Assembly: GCF_036884655.1 (NCBI RefSeq)
Contig: NC_088335.1
Location: 47,559,001 to 47,623,000, forward strand
Source: Musa acuminata AAA Group
Lineage: Eukaryota; Streptophyta; Magnoliopsida; Zingiberales; Musaceae
Reading direction: 5' to 3'
DNA length: 64,000 nucleotides
Part shown: piece after piece, positions 49,646 to 60,686 of the stretch
How positions within the stretch are numbered: position 1 is the stretch's first letter
Layout of the letters: the number at the start of each line of letters is the position of its first letter
The notes under the pieces: generated by a model
Database searches by the model: none
Told to the model about the DNA's origin: nothing
The model's input: only the letters and a program-made list of their open reading frames with translations
Program-made: the position numbers and the translations under genes

Positions 49646-52600
49646 TTAATAGAATAGATAAGGATACTGCTCTCGCATATCTTTTTCTCTTTCCCACGTT
49701 GTCTCTTGGTCTGAACGGTGTTGCCAACAAATCTTTACCAAAGGTATACTTTTGTTCCTTAAAACATGTTCTTTTCTTTCCAAGATCTGGGTTGGTTGTT
49801 CTTTAAAAATGGCATCATCTCGTAGTTGTAGAGGTTGGTAAGATATGACATGTGATGGATCCCTGATATATCTTCGAAGCATAGACACATGGAATACATC
49901 ATGGATGCTAGCCAAAGCCGGGGGCAATGCTAATCTGTATGCCACAGATCCAACCTTTTGTAAGATCTCAAATGGGCCAATAAATCTTGGGGCTAATTTC
50001 CCCCTTTGACCAAACCTCATAATTCCCTTAGTTGGCGACACTTTTAAGAAAACGTGCTCACCAACTTCGAACTCTAGATCTCTTTGCCTTCGATCTGCAT
50101 AACTTTTCTGACGACTTTGAGCTATTAATAATCTTTGGCGTATAATTCGAATATTACTAGCATCTTTTTGAATTAATTGAGGCTCCAAAAGTTTTCGTTC
50201 TCCTACCTCATCCCAATATACAGGTGATCTGCAATTTCTTCCATAAAGAGCTTCAAATGGAGCCATCTGTATACTAGAGTGGTAACTATTATTATAAAAA
50301 AACTCAATTAGATGTAAGTGCATATCCCAACTCCCACCAAAGTTCAAAGTACATGCTCTTAAGAGATCTTCAAGAGTTTGTATTGTCCTTTCAGATTGAC
50401 CATCAGTTTGGGGGTGAAAGGCTGTACTAAACTTTAACTGCGTGCCCAAAGATTTTTGTAGACTTTCCCAAAATTTAGAGGTGAATCTTGGATCTCTATC
50501 TGAGATAATGCTAACTAGCACCCCATGATATCGAATAATTTTCTTAATATATAAGCTTGCTAGTTTATCCAATGAATACTTCTTGTTAATAGGGAGGAAG
50601 TGAGCAGATTTAGTAAGTCTGTCTACTATTACCCAAATTCCGTCATATCCTTTCATAGTCTTGGGTAATCCTATCACAAAATCCATAGCGACTTGCTCCC
50701 ACTTCCATTCAGGAATCGAAATCATTTGCAACTTTCCCGCAGGTACTCGATGTTCTATTTTCACCTGTTGGCATATTAAACATTTAGAAACAAACTCTGC
50801 TATATCTCTCTTCATACCACGCCACCAATAGTTTTGGCGAAAATCACGATACTTCTTAGTAGTCCCGGGATGGATATTAAATTTTGATCTATGTGCCTCC
50901 TCTAATAATTGCATCTTTACTAGATGACTTTCGGGAACACAGAGTCGATTGTGGAATGTAATAGAACCATCTTCGGCTTGGAGGAATTCAGGTCTAGATC
51001 CTTGAGTTATTTTCTTAACTATCATTTGAAGATATGTATCTTCCTTCTAACCTTCTTTAATCGTTTCCACAAAAAATGATTGTGTCATCAAACACACAAG
51101 AAAACCTTTATTTGTCTCTGATAAAAGTTTAAGTTTTAAGTCTGCTAACTCCGTCATCATAGAATTCCTTTGAATATTCATATAGGCTACAAGACTGTAG
51201 GTATTTCTGCTTAAGGCATCAGCGACTACATTAGCTTTCCCAGGATGATAGTTGATATTAAAATCATAATCCTTTAAAAAGTCCAACCACCTTATTTGTC
51301 TCATATTTAAATCTTTCTATGTGAAAATATATTTGAGACTCTTATGATCTATGAAGATTTCGAATGTTTATCCATAGAGATGATGCCTCCAAATTTTCAG
51401 TGCAAAAATGATAGTTGCTAGCTTTAAGTCATGAGTAGGATAGTTCTTTTCATGAGGCTTTAATTGCCTCGATGCATAAGCAACTGTTCTCTCGTTTTGC
51501 ATTAGAACGCAACCAAGCCCTTGTAGTGATGCATCACTATACACTACAAAACCTTCTCCCCCTGAAGGAATCACTAAGATAGGAGCACTGGTTAATTTCT
51601 TCTTCAATTCTTGAAAACTTTATTAACATTTATCATCCCACATGAATTTTATATTCTTTTGTGTCAACTTGGTCAATGGTGCTGCTATTTTTGAAAAGCC
51701 TTCTACGAATCTTCTATAATATCCAGCCAAACCCAAGAAACTTCTAATCTCTGAAACATTAGAAGGCTGCTTCCATTTTATCACAGCTTCAATCTTGTGA
51801 GGGTCAACAGATATACCAGCGCTTGAAATTACATGACCGAGAAACATAATTTCATTGAGCCAGAAGTTGCACTTGCTTAACTTGGCATATAGTTTCTCTT
51901 GCCTTAGGACTTCCAGAACTGTCTTAAGATGGTGTTCATGCTCTGCTATGCTTTTGGAGTAGGTCAGGATATCATCAATGAATACAATTACAAATTTATC
52001 AAGATAAGGGTGGAACACCCTATTCATAAGATCCATGAAGGCAGCCGGTGCATTTGTGAGTCCAAAAGGCATTACTAAGAATTCATAATGACCATATCTT
52101 GTTCTAAAAGCAATTTTCTGTATGTCTCCTTCCCTTATCTTTAATTGATGATACCCGAATCTCAAATCAATCTTTGAGTATACCCGAGAACCTTGAAGTT
52201 GATCAAATAGGTCATCTATTCGGGGAAGAAGATATTTATTCTTTATTGTCACTTAGTTGAGCTGTGTATAATCGATGCATAGTCGCATAGATCCATCTTT
52301 CTTCTTCACAAATAGGACAGGGGCACCCCAAGGTGATACACTAGGTCGAATAAAACCCTTGTCCAAAAGCTCTTGGATTTGTTTTTTTAACTCCTCCAAC
52401 TCAATTGGTGCCATTCTATATGAAGGTTTAGAAATAGGTGCAGTATCAGGTAGAAGATCAATTGTAAATTCAATCTGTCTATTTGGTGGCAGTGAAAGTA
52501 GATCTTCAGGAAAAACATCTAGAAAATCTCGCACAATGGGGATGTCCTTTAATACTGGCCTCTTAGATTCTTCTCCAGAAATGAAGGCTAAGTATCCCTG

Positions 52601-53215
52601 ACATCCCTTCAATAATAGTTGGGCAGCACTCAAGGCTGAAATAATAGAAGGAAACTTTTCTTGAATCCCAATGAACTTGAAATGTGGTTGATCTAGAGGT
52701 GAGAAAGTAACAGTCTTCCGAAAACAATCGACACTTGCATGGTATGCTGAAAGCCAGTCCATACCCAAGATAGCATCGAAATTTTGAAATTCTAGTAGAA
52801 TAAGATCTACTAGAAAATCGTGACTTTCAATAGTAATAACACAGTTTCTATATATCTGATCAACTATCAAAGAGTTTCCAACTGGTGTTACTACCATTAA
52901 TGCATTATTCATTGTCTCACGATTCTTATGCAGTTTCATAGCAAAATAGGGTGATATAAAAGAATGCGTAGAACCAGAATCAATAAGCACAGATGCTGGC
53001 ATACCACAGAGTGTGATGATACCTTTAATAATATATCTCGAGGCTTCAGCATCTTGATGAGTCAGTGCGTATACTCTTGCCTGTCCTTCCTCTCTAGGTC
53101 GTAGCTGTTGTTGTCCAGTTGTTTGGGGTGGAGCTCGGTGTTGATGTTGCTTTCGTGGACAATCCTTCGACATATGCCCCGGTTGTTGACAATAAAAACA
53201 TACACGTTGTCCCAT
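49646..53215 (-). pseudogene. Ty3/gypsy pol (PR-RT-RH-IN-chromodomain) with stops
   Basis: Domains in order on the minus strand: zinc knuckle [14 protein letters not shown] (about 53200-53158); aspartic protease [10 protein letters not shown] (about 52987-52958); reverse transcriptase with VFIDDIL (51982-51962) and [12 protein letters not shown]; RNase H with VVYSDAS (51368-51607); integrase with the HHCC finger and the DDE acidic residues (IVDRLTKSAHF, SDRDPRFTSKFW, HPQTDGQSERT) within 51025-49800; and a C-terminal chromodomain-like tail (ILERKEHVLR, ending REQYPYLFY, about 49786-49646). In-frame stops occur near 52253 (after IDYTQLN), 51620, 51367, 51317 and 51046, so the polyprotein is broken. 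Confidence 0.93.
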
Positions 53216-53380
53216 GGGGTATGAGGTGGAAACATGATCTGTCTTTCCACAGAAATAACATCTTATAACAACTTGATTGCTAGGAGCTCCTACTTGTTGA
53301 TGCCCAAACTGTTTGCCTTTTCCTTTCTTTGAGGGTCCAGAATGTGATCCCCCATACGTAATTGGTGTAGCACTAAAAGG

Positions 53381-54235
53381 TCACTTTCGATCCTTTGCTT
53401 GTTGTAATTCATTATCCAATTTCTCTACCACCAAAGCTCGATTTAACACTTCAGCATATGTTGGTAAAATCAGTACTGCAACGAACTTTCTAATTGATGA
53501 TCGAAGTCCCCTCTCAAAATGACGAGCTCTTTGACTTTCATTAAAAGCAATATGCGGAGAGAACTGAGCCAACTCAGTGAAATGATGATCATATTCCATT
53601 ACAGTTCTATTTCCTAGGTGGATGCTAAGGAACTCTTGTTGTTTCTCAAAGCGAATTGAATCGGGTAAGAACTGCTCATAAAATGCTTCTTTAAACTGCT
53701 CCCAAGTTACCACATTACCTCCCGCCACTAACATCCTCCTTTTTGAGGTCCACCAAGTGTCTGCCTTCCCTTCCAAAATGAAAGAAGCGAAAGACACTTT
53801 TTGATTTTCCCTACATTCGATAGCTTCGAATGTCTTTTCCACTTGACAAATCCAATGTTCAACAAAGATTGGATCTGGCTTACCCTAAAAAATTAGTGGT
53901 CTCAATCTCTTAAAGTAATCTAAGGTATTATTCCTACCTCGTGGAATTTCATCTCGTTCCTTCGGACGCTCAAAGTATCCCCTAATAGTATTGATGACTC
54001 CGTGTACGTCATCTTGAGCATTGACGGGTGCTGGGGCATGAGGGGCATTCTACGAAGTCGGAGAAGCTGACCCATAATTAGTGACAGGTGTACGAGAGAA
54101 CTGGGTTTGCTCTACGATGCGTAGAGCTTCCAAGTTATTATTTGTTTGAACACCTCTTCGAGTGCGTAGACCAATAGCATTGCGACCACGAGCACCCCGA
54201 GTGACAGGACCACTAATCTCTGGAATTGGCTCCAT
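53381..54235 (-). pseudogene. Ty3/gypsy gag with stops
   Basis: It starts MEPIPEISGPVTRGARGRNA (54235). After in-frame stops near 54051 and 53886 it continues with the retrotransposon gag core KVSFASFILEGKADTWW, TWEQFKEAFYEQFLP and MEYDHHFTELAQF, ending VEKLDNELQQAKDRK (53381). The gag-to-zinc-knuckle linker (53380-53216) is also interrupted. Confidence 0.9.
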
Positions 54236-54313
54236 TACTCCTATAATAGGTTAAAGATAATCATCGGTTAAAGTCAATCAAGGGACCTAATACACCTACA
54301 AGCCCTAAACCAT

Positions 54314-54325
54314 GCTTTGATACCA
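54314..54325 (-). other. Primer-binding site of the Ty3/gypsy element
   Basis: The minus strand reads TGGTATCAAAGC, one base from the common initiator-Met tRNA form TGGTATCAGAGC. It lies 7 bp inside the 5' LTR boundary at 54333. Confidence 0.85.
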
Positions 54326-54332
54326 TAAAAGA

Positions 54333-56357
54333 TGTCACATCTTGGATTTTTTTTTTTTTATCTTTCCACACATTTAGGCCAAATAGATAAACATCACTTT
54401 ATTCATCATTCATAAACATTTATTACAATTCATTTATTCATCAAATCATAAATAGAAAAATAAACATGGTGATGTTAACTTCAAGAATCATCCAAGTGGC
54501 TCTACCTAGCGGTAGAGGAAGGTCCGCTCTCCACTGGAATCCGATTTAGTACTAGAGGGAGGCTGCACTAAAAATAAAAAACAAAGAAAATTCAGCAACG
54601 TTGAGTAGGAACCCCAAAAGTCAACTCAAAATGTATATATGATCAAAATTCAATCAATCATCCCATTGGCGTATATCAAATACCCGAAAGAGCACTCCCC
54701 TAACAGCGGATGGAGAGGCTTTACCCTACGGGATGAGTTTGTGTTCTCCCAATAGCGGATGGAGGCAAACTCATATCACACTCCCAACAGCGGATGGAGG
54801 AACCGTCCAACCGTCACGTCTGACGGCCCGCTAATCCCCGAAGGGAATCGCCATACCTGCTCTCGGCAGGAAAATAATATAATCTCATACTGGTCATGTC
54901 CATTTCGGGATAAAATAACATATTTAAAATGTCTCTTTCAAATATCATCAATATCAAGTAATATAAATTAGCCCTCAATTGACTTGAACTATAGTTTAAT
55001 CGATTCAATTAAACTCGATTTACTAGAGCCTAACTGAACTGATCTCTAATCCTTATTTAACTGGTCTGGAACCACCCTAGACTAGTATAATTTAGACTAG
55101 ATTAAGTTCAATTTAGGTTAAACTAACTTGAATAAGTCAATCAATTCGGAATCACATTGAATTGATCTAGACTAATCAAGTCTAGTTTAGTTCAATCAAT
55201 ATTTGGGCTCAAGTTCAATAATAATATTGGGCTAAATTGAGCCGGTTCATCTATTGGTCATGTGCATTATACATGATTGAGCATGCATTACACAAAACTG
55301 GCCCAGCCTTAGCCCATGGACTAGTCATGTGCGTCGCATGTGACCGCCCATAATGGTTGGGTTGGGGTAGCCTACGGGCCAAGGCCTGACCCGTGGGTTG
55401 GGCCTGGCCTGTGAGCAATTTCATTCCAATTAATATCTAATTTCATATCATAGCATATACCCATTAACAATATAAATAAAAACATAATAATGCATTAAAA
55501 GATAGATGAGGAGAAAAGCTTTAATACAAAGAAATAACATTCTAAATTTGACTAAAAATCATAAGACATTAAAAGAGGGACAGGGAGATAAGTTTTAATA
55601 TAAGGAAATAGTCTTCTACATTCAAATAAAAATCATGTTTTCAACACATATAAAATTTCAACATATTCTAGTCATATTTTAAATCATTCAGAATAATATA
55701 TTTTAAATTTCAGATCAAAGAATATCAAAAAGGATTTTAGATAACATATTCTAATCTAACAAGATTTTAATCCAGATAAGATTAAAGATAAACTGTAATA
55801 CATGAAATCTCATATAAAATAAATATATTTTTAACATATTTAACTTTGTCTCTATAATAAAAACCTTAATCATGGGTCAAAGAATATTATGAAAACTTTA
55901 ACTAATTACTTTAATGCAAAATTTTTCACATTTAAAGAATTGATACCAATTTTTCAAACTATAAAACTTTCAACATTTAAAAAAATAAAATAAAAGCTAA
56001 AACTTTTAAATTTAATAAAGGTAGGGAAGCCTACCTCTTGTCAACAGGGTATAACTCCTCATTCCTCCCGCTGCTAGGCTCGACTAGGTGAGGAATAAAG
56101 GAGAGAAATCCCTCCCTTTAAATAGGAGGAGGTGAGCCTCTATTAAGGGAAATTCATTTTAATTTTTGTATTTATTTAATATAAATTATTTTAATTTAAT
56201 ATATTAATAAATATGATATCATCATATTTGGAATACTTAATAGTTATTTCCTTAATTCATATCAACAAACAAGGAAGTAGATTAAGATTTCCTTAAATTA
56301 TAATAACAAGTAAGGAAAGAAAATCAATTCCTAACTTAAATATTTGATGTAGTTACA
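54333..56357 (-). repeat. 5' LTR of the Ty3/gypsy element
   Basis: TG...CA ended; similar to 47489-49600 throughout, including the long poly-T tract near its plus-strand left end. It carries a short insertion (about 18 bp near 55648) absent from the other LTR. Confidence 0.95.
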
Positions 56358-57347
56358 GAGATAACCGGACAAACTAGTCTATTATATACCCATCCATATA
56401 ATGGATATAGCTAGTCTTATAGCTGCTCGTGTGTGGACACTAGGGATACAATACAGGTGCTCATTGGAGAATGAGTTCACTGATTGATCTGCTCATGCAA
56501 TGCTAGATGGTTAATGATACCTTATTGTTAGATAGTGACTCCGTTGTTCTATTGGTGTATCTAGTCCTTAAACTTGAGACACCAAGGATATCCTGTATAA
56601 GTGCTCCACTCTTTGATACCGAAATTATAGGTTTAGATGTTCCAGATCTAGCACAGCCGGTCATCGGGAATGACAGTCAACCTTACGAGGGCTATTGAGT
56701 GTCAATAGAGGATCATCCGCTCTTGGTGTCATGAGAAGAATATCACATATGTTCTTGCTTAGACAAATCTCTAAGCATGGTCATTCAGATTGAGAGAGAA
56801 AGAGTTCTTCGGGAGAATCCGATTAGAGCAAGACTCGAGTAAAAACTATATAGGTCTAACAACACCATGCGCAGTATATAATATGTGGGATATTAGATAG
56901 ATGAGGGACTATAGGTACATGGTAAATAAAGAAACACATGTTCAATTAATTGGATTCCCTTGTATCGTCTAGGGACTGCGACGTAGTGGCCTAGTATTCA
57001 CAGTCGATGAGTCGAGTGAATTATTATGAAGATAATAATTCATTGAGTTAGAAGGAGTTTTGACAGGTATGAATCACAACTAGCTCGATATTGGGCCTAG
57101 AGGACCACACACATATGGTATGCATTGCAATGAGTAGAGATTCGGATATGAGATATCCATCGGAGCCCCTATCTTATTAGATATCCAATAAGCCTTTGAA
57201 TTATTGGATCCTTTGGATGAGATCTAATAAGAGTCAATGAGAGATTATTGGATAAAGATTCACTAATCTAAGAGGCTTTGGTAGTTGGATGAAGATCCAA
57301 TACCCAATAAGGCAGGATCCATTACGGTTAAGTTGGCATAAGTCTTC

Positions 57348-57355
57348 TATAAATA
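57348..57355 (+). promoter_or_regulatory. TATA-like box in the older LTR-like repeat
   Basis: TTCTATAAATAGAAGG is followed by a short C/T-rich stretch (57385-57420). This is what one expects at the U3/R border of an LTR. Confidence 0.4.
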
Positions 57356-57882
57356 GAAGGGAACCAAAGGTTCATAGGCTAGCGCCTCTCTGTGTTGTCA
57401 TCTCCTATTCTCCTCCTTAGATAGCAGGCATGGAGATTTAAAAAGCATCGTCGTAGCCCTATTGTGTGGATCACCACTAGAGAGGAGGATGTTTGACCTC
57501 CTTCACCATCTCCTATAAATCTATAGAGATTCAGGAATATACGATCTTCCTAAGTAAAACACAATCTTTTATATACATAGTTTTCGATTTTACGATTTTT
57601 ATGCACCAATCTTTGCACGATGACGAACATAATCAATGAGAAATTTGAGGATTTTGTTTTATGTTCTTTCGCTGCGCATGTGATGTCGCCCCCAGATTTC
57701 CCTATAATCTCATCACAATCTGATTCCATTATGCAGATCCATAGACATCACAATATATGCAACATACAATATAAAGTGAAAAAATATCAATAATAATAAT
57801 AAGCAAAAAGACTACGTAGCGTATCACATGTGTCATCACTCATGTGATTGGCTTGCATGGTACCTATGATTAGCACAATCCA

Positions 57883-58042
57883 CCACTCCAACATAGTCAA
57901 ACCCCTTAGTGAGTCCAATTTATTACTCCAACACAGTCAAGCCCCTTGGCAGGTCTAATCCACTACTCTAACGTAATCAAACCCCTTGACGGGTCTAATT
58001 TACCACTCCGACATGGTCAAACCCCTTGGTAGGTCTAGTTCT
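57883..58042. repeat. 40-bp tandem repeat, four units
   Basis: Units begin CCACTCCAACATAGTCAAAC (57883) and recur every 40 bp with a few substitutions each (for example TTACTCCAACACAGTC and CTACTCTAACGTAATC). Downstream to about 58290, longer diverged blocks with CGTGCACT..., GACTC(A)AGGG and GAGCCTACA motifs also repeat. Confidence 0.9.
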
Positions 58043-58299
58043 TGAGTCGTGCACTTCAGTATAAAGACTCAAGGGATGCACCTAGGCAGAGCCTACACAC
58101 ACCCTAGTCGTGCACTCGGTTTGAAGACCCGAGAGTGACACCTCTAAAAGCTAAAAGGGACTTGCTCTTGAGACAAATACCTCGACATGAAGTCTCAAGG
58201 GTGGCACTTAGGCCGAGCCTACATGTTCCCTAGTCGTACACCTCAACATAAAAACTCTAGGTCGAGCTTACATGCTCCCTAACCATGCACTCGATCGAT

Positions 58300-60686
58300 T
58301 TGAAGATTATAAAGTATAATTCACTCAACACTCAACGGAAGGATCATAATCACTGAATCGTTAACCCAATCACATCATATTTAATTTATTTCTTATTTTT
58401 TAATATCATGATAGTAAATGATTTATTTAATTCATATTGAAGAATAAATCTAATATAGAGGAAATATTCTCTCTTGTATTTTATATAAACTCCGGCAAAG
58501 ACCCCTCTACTTTCACCACCCTCAGAAGATTGTAGGTTTTCCATTTTAATTCTATCATTACAAGTTTTAAAATAATCCATCAATGCTTTTTCTTAATATT
58601 ACATAAAATTTCATATTTATTAATTTTAGATTTTAAAAGTAAAGTTATACATGTTTCCATATTCTAACATTGTAATATTATTTTTTTAATATTATATCAT
58701 AATGTAAAATAATTTGTAAATCACATTTTCTTAACCTTGGTTTAGTGGGCCCTATGTAGCCGATCTCAAATCACAATGACTCGGGTCGCTTCGAACGGGT
58801 CTTAAGTGATTCTAAATCAAATAAGTCTAAAGCTGATTTTGGGTGATTCTAACTAGGTGTGAGGTGAATCCAAGTTGGTACAGCTTCAAATCAAATTGGT
58901 TCAACATACGTGCATGCCATTCTTAGGTTATAGTGAGCTTGGTATCCCTTTATCTCTTGGTTTAGACAATTTAAGAGGTTTTATTTGATGTTGTTGATGA
59001 CTTTTGACAATTATTTAGATAATAATCAAAATTTTAAATTTCATTTTTGAGAATGGGTTTGAGTGTATTTGTTTAATATGATTTTTACTATATTTATGAG
59101 GTATATTTAGAAGTGCCCCTTGAAAGGAGCTAAGGGATTATCACATTTTTGACATGCCATATGCCAAAAATAATTTATTCTAACATTTTTTACATTTATC
59201 TTAATATCTCATTAAATGCATGAATGAATGAATTTACAAAATATAATGTCTCTATTTAGACTATCTAGTGGTTTATGCATTATTGCATAGTTGGTAGGTC
59301 TTGAGTGCACATAAAAGCATCTTGTACACTCTTTAATGAATAAAAATTATTATTTTTAAATATAAAATATAAATATTTTATAATATATGAGGACATTATT
59401 TTCCTACCGACATAGGCTAATACTGATAATGTTACATGACATTATTTCCTTATAACATTATTTGCCTACAAAAACATTATTTATCTTTGAGAATTAGCCG
59501 GCCAATGGTTAGATAATTTATTGATCTCCATTTTGGTAGGTGAGAGGTACCACTCAATTCATTGTGGAGCTACAATATAAATTTTCTTAATATTTATATA
59601 CATAAATATACTATTATGATTCATATTTATCTATAATATTTATAATGGACTTGGTATACATAATATATTTTTATGTTTGAACTATACTATTATGATTCAT
59701 ATTTATATTATCTTGATATAATACTAATATATTTTTAAATAAAGTTTTATATATGGATATTTATATTTTTAGAACTTAATTATGGAAATTTCTATCCAAC
59801 ATGATTGCTCAAATGTTTTTGTATATTATTTATTGTGATAGTAACCTTCTAAAAGTTACAAATTGGAGACTTAAGTGACAAAGACCTGTTTGATATTTTC
59901 TTCTCTTGTGATGGTGGATTAGTCAGAGTTCCATGTCTTAGGTCTGATCCATGAAAAATTCTCTATTCTTGATTACATACATTTTGGAATTGTCTACAAG
60001 CAATGGAATCTTGAGTCATCAAATTCATAGGCATTTTATATAGAATCTTGAGTCATTATTGGTAATTTCTATATTTTTTGAAATATCAAAATAAATTAAT
60101 TATTTATGATTTAATAATATTTTTAAAAATCCATACTCAATAATATTTCATAAATATTGATCAATTACAAAAATACAAAATTCTCATTCTCATTTTCCAA
60201 TTAAAGAAAATATGTCCTATGATAAATAGGTGGATGAGTAATAAAATACCCCTCTAAATTAACTGTAAATTAATTAGCTACCCATATACTTCTTCTGACT
60301 TACACTTAAACACTCTTCTCTTAGTAAAAGAACAATGGGTACAACTCAAGGGATGACTTCAACCTTAACACTTAAGCTTAAAGCTTAATTTAACCAATAT
60401 ATATTATTCTTAAGAAATCCAAAAAATATTGGCCAACCTTTGGATTAAGTTTGCTTGTGATTAACCAGTAGATAAGAATCACAAATAACACAACCATTTG
60501 CTCCTTACAACTTACAGGTGATAGAAAAACACAAATCAGCAGACACAACAATGTTATTCTACAGACAAGGGAGAAACATAAAAGAAGACCACACACAACA
60601 TCACTGAGTAAAGAGCAAATATAGTAATAGGAGTAACATCGTGGTCTCGGCTTCAGTCATGGGATCCAAAGGTGCCGTCCGCTGTG
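58300..60686. other. AT-rich intergenic region
   Basis: No gene, LTR border or clear repeat unit identified. Open frames are short and AT-rich. The right end is probably the 3' flank of the resistance gene. Confidence 0.45.

Larger units (their letters stand above)
47484..56362 (-). mobile_element. Full-length Ty3/gypsy chromovirus (Tekay/Del-like), mutated
   Basis: LTRs at 47489-49600 (2112 bp) and 54333-56357 (2025 bp) start TGTCACATCTTGG and end GGTTACA/AGTTACA. The target duplication GAGAT flanks both sides (47484-47488 and 56358-56362). The primer-binding site TGGTATCAAAGC is at 54314-54325 (minus), and a polypurine tract GGAGGGGAGAAA (49601-49612, minus) abuts the 3' LTR. Domain order gag-protease-RT-RNaseH-integrase-chromodomain places it in Ty3/gypsy. 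Multiple stops in gag and pol mean it cannot be autonomous now. LTRs differ by a few percent by eye plus an internal repeat-number change. Confidence 0.96.
47465..57860 (+). mobile_element. Right-arm LTR-like repeat interrupted by the Ty3 element
   Basis: The repeat runs 47465-47488 and then 56363 to about 57702, the gap being the Ty3 insertion. It includes a promoter-like TATAAATA (57348-57355) and ends CCCCCAGATTTCCC (about 57702). The next segment, 57707-57858, is the reverse complement of 47262-47411 in the spacer between the arms, so a second inverted pair exists. Outer ends and target duplications of this older element were not found. Confidence 0.65.

Noticed and set aside
47489..56357. 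Integrated plant pararetrovirus
   Set aside because: The element has LTRs, a primer-binding site, a polypurine tract, an integrase and a chromodomain-like tail, so it is a Ty3/gypsy retrotransposon, not a caulimovirid.
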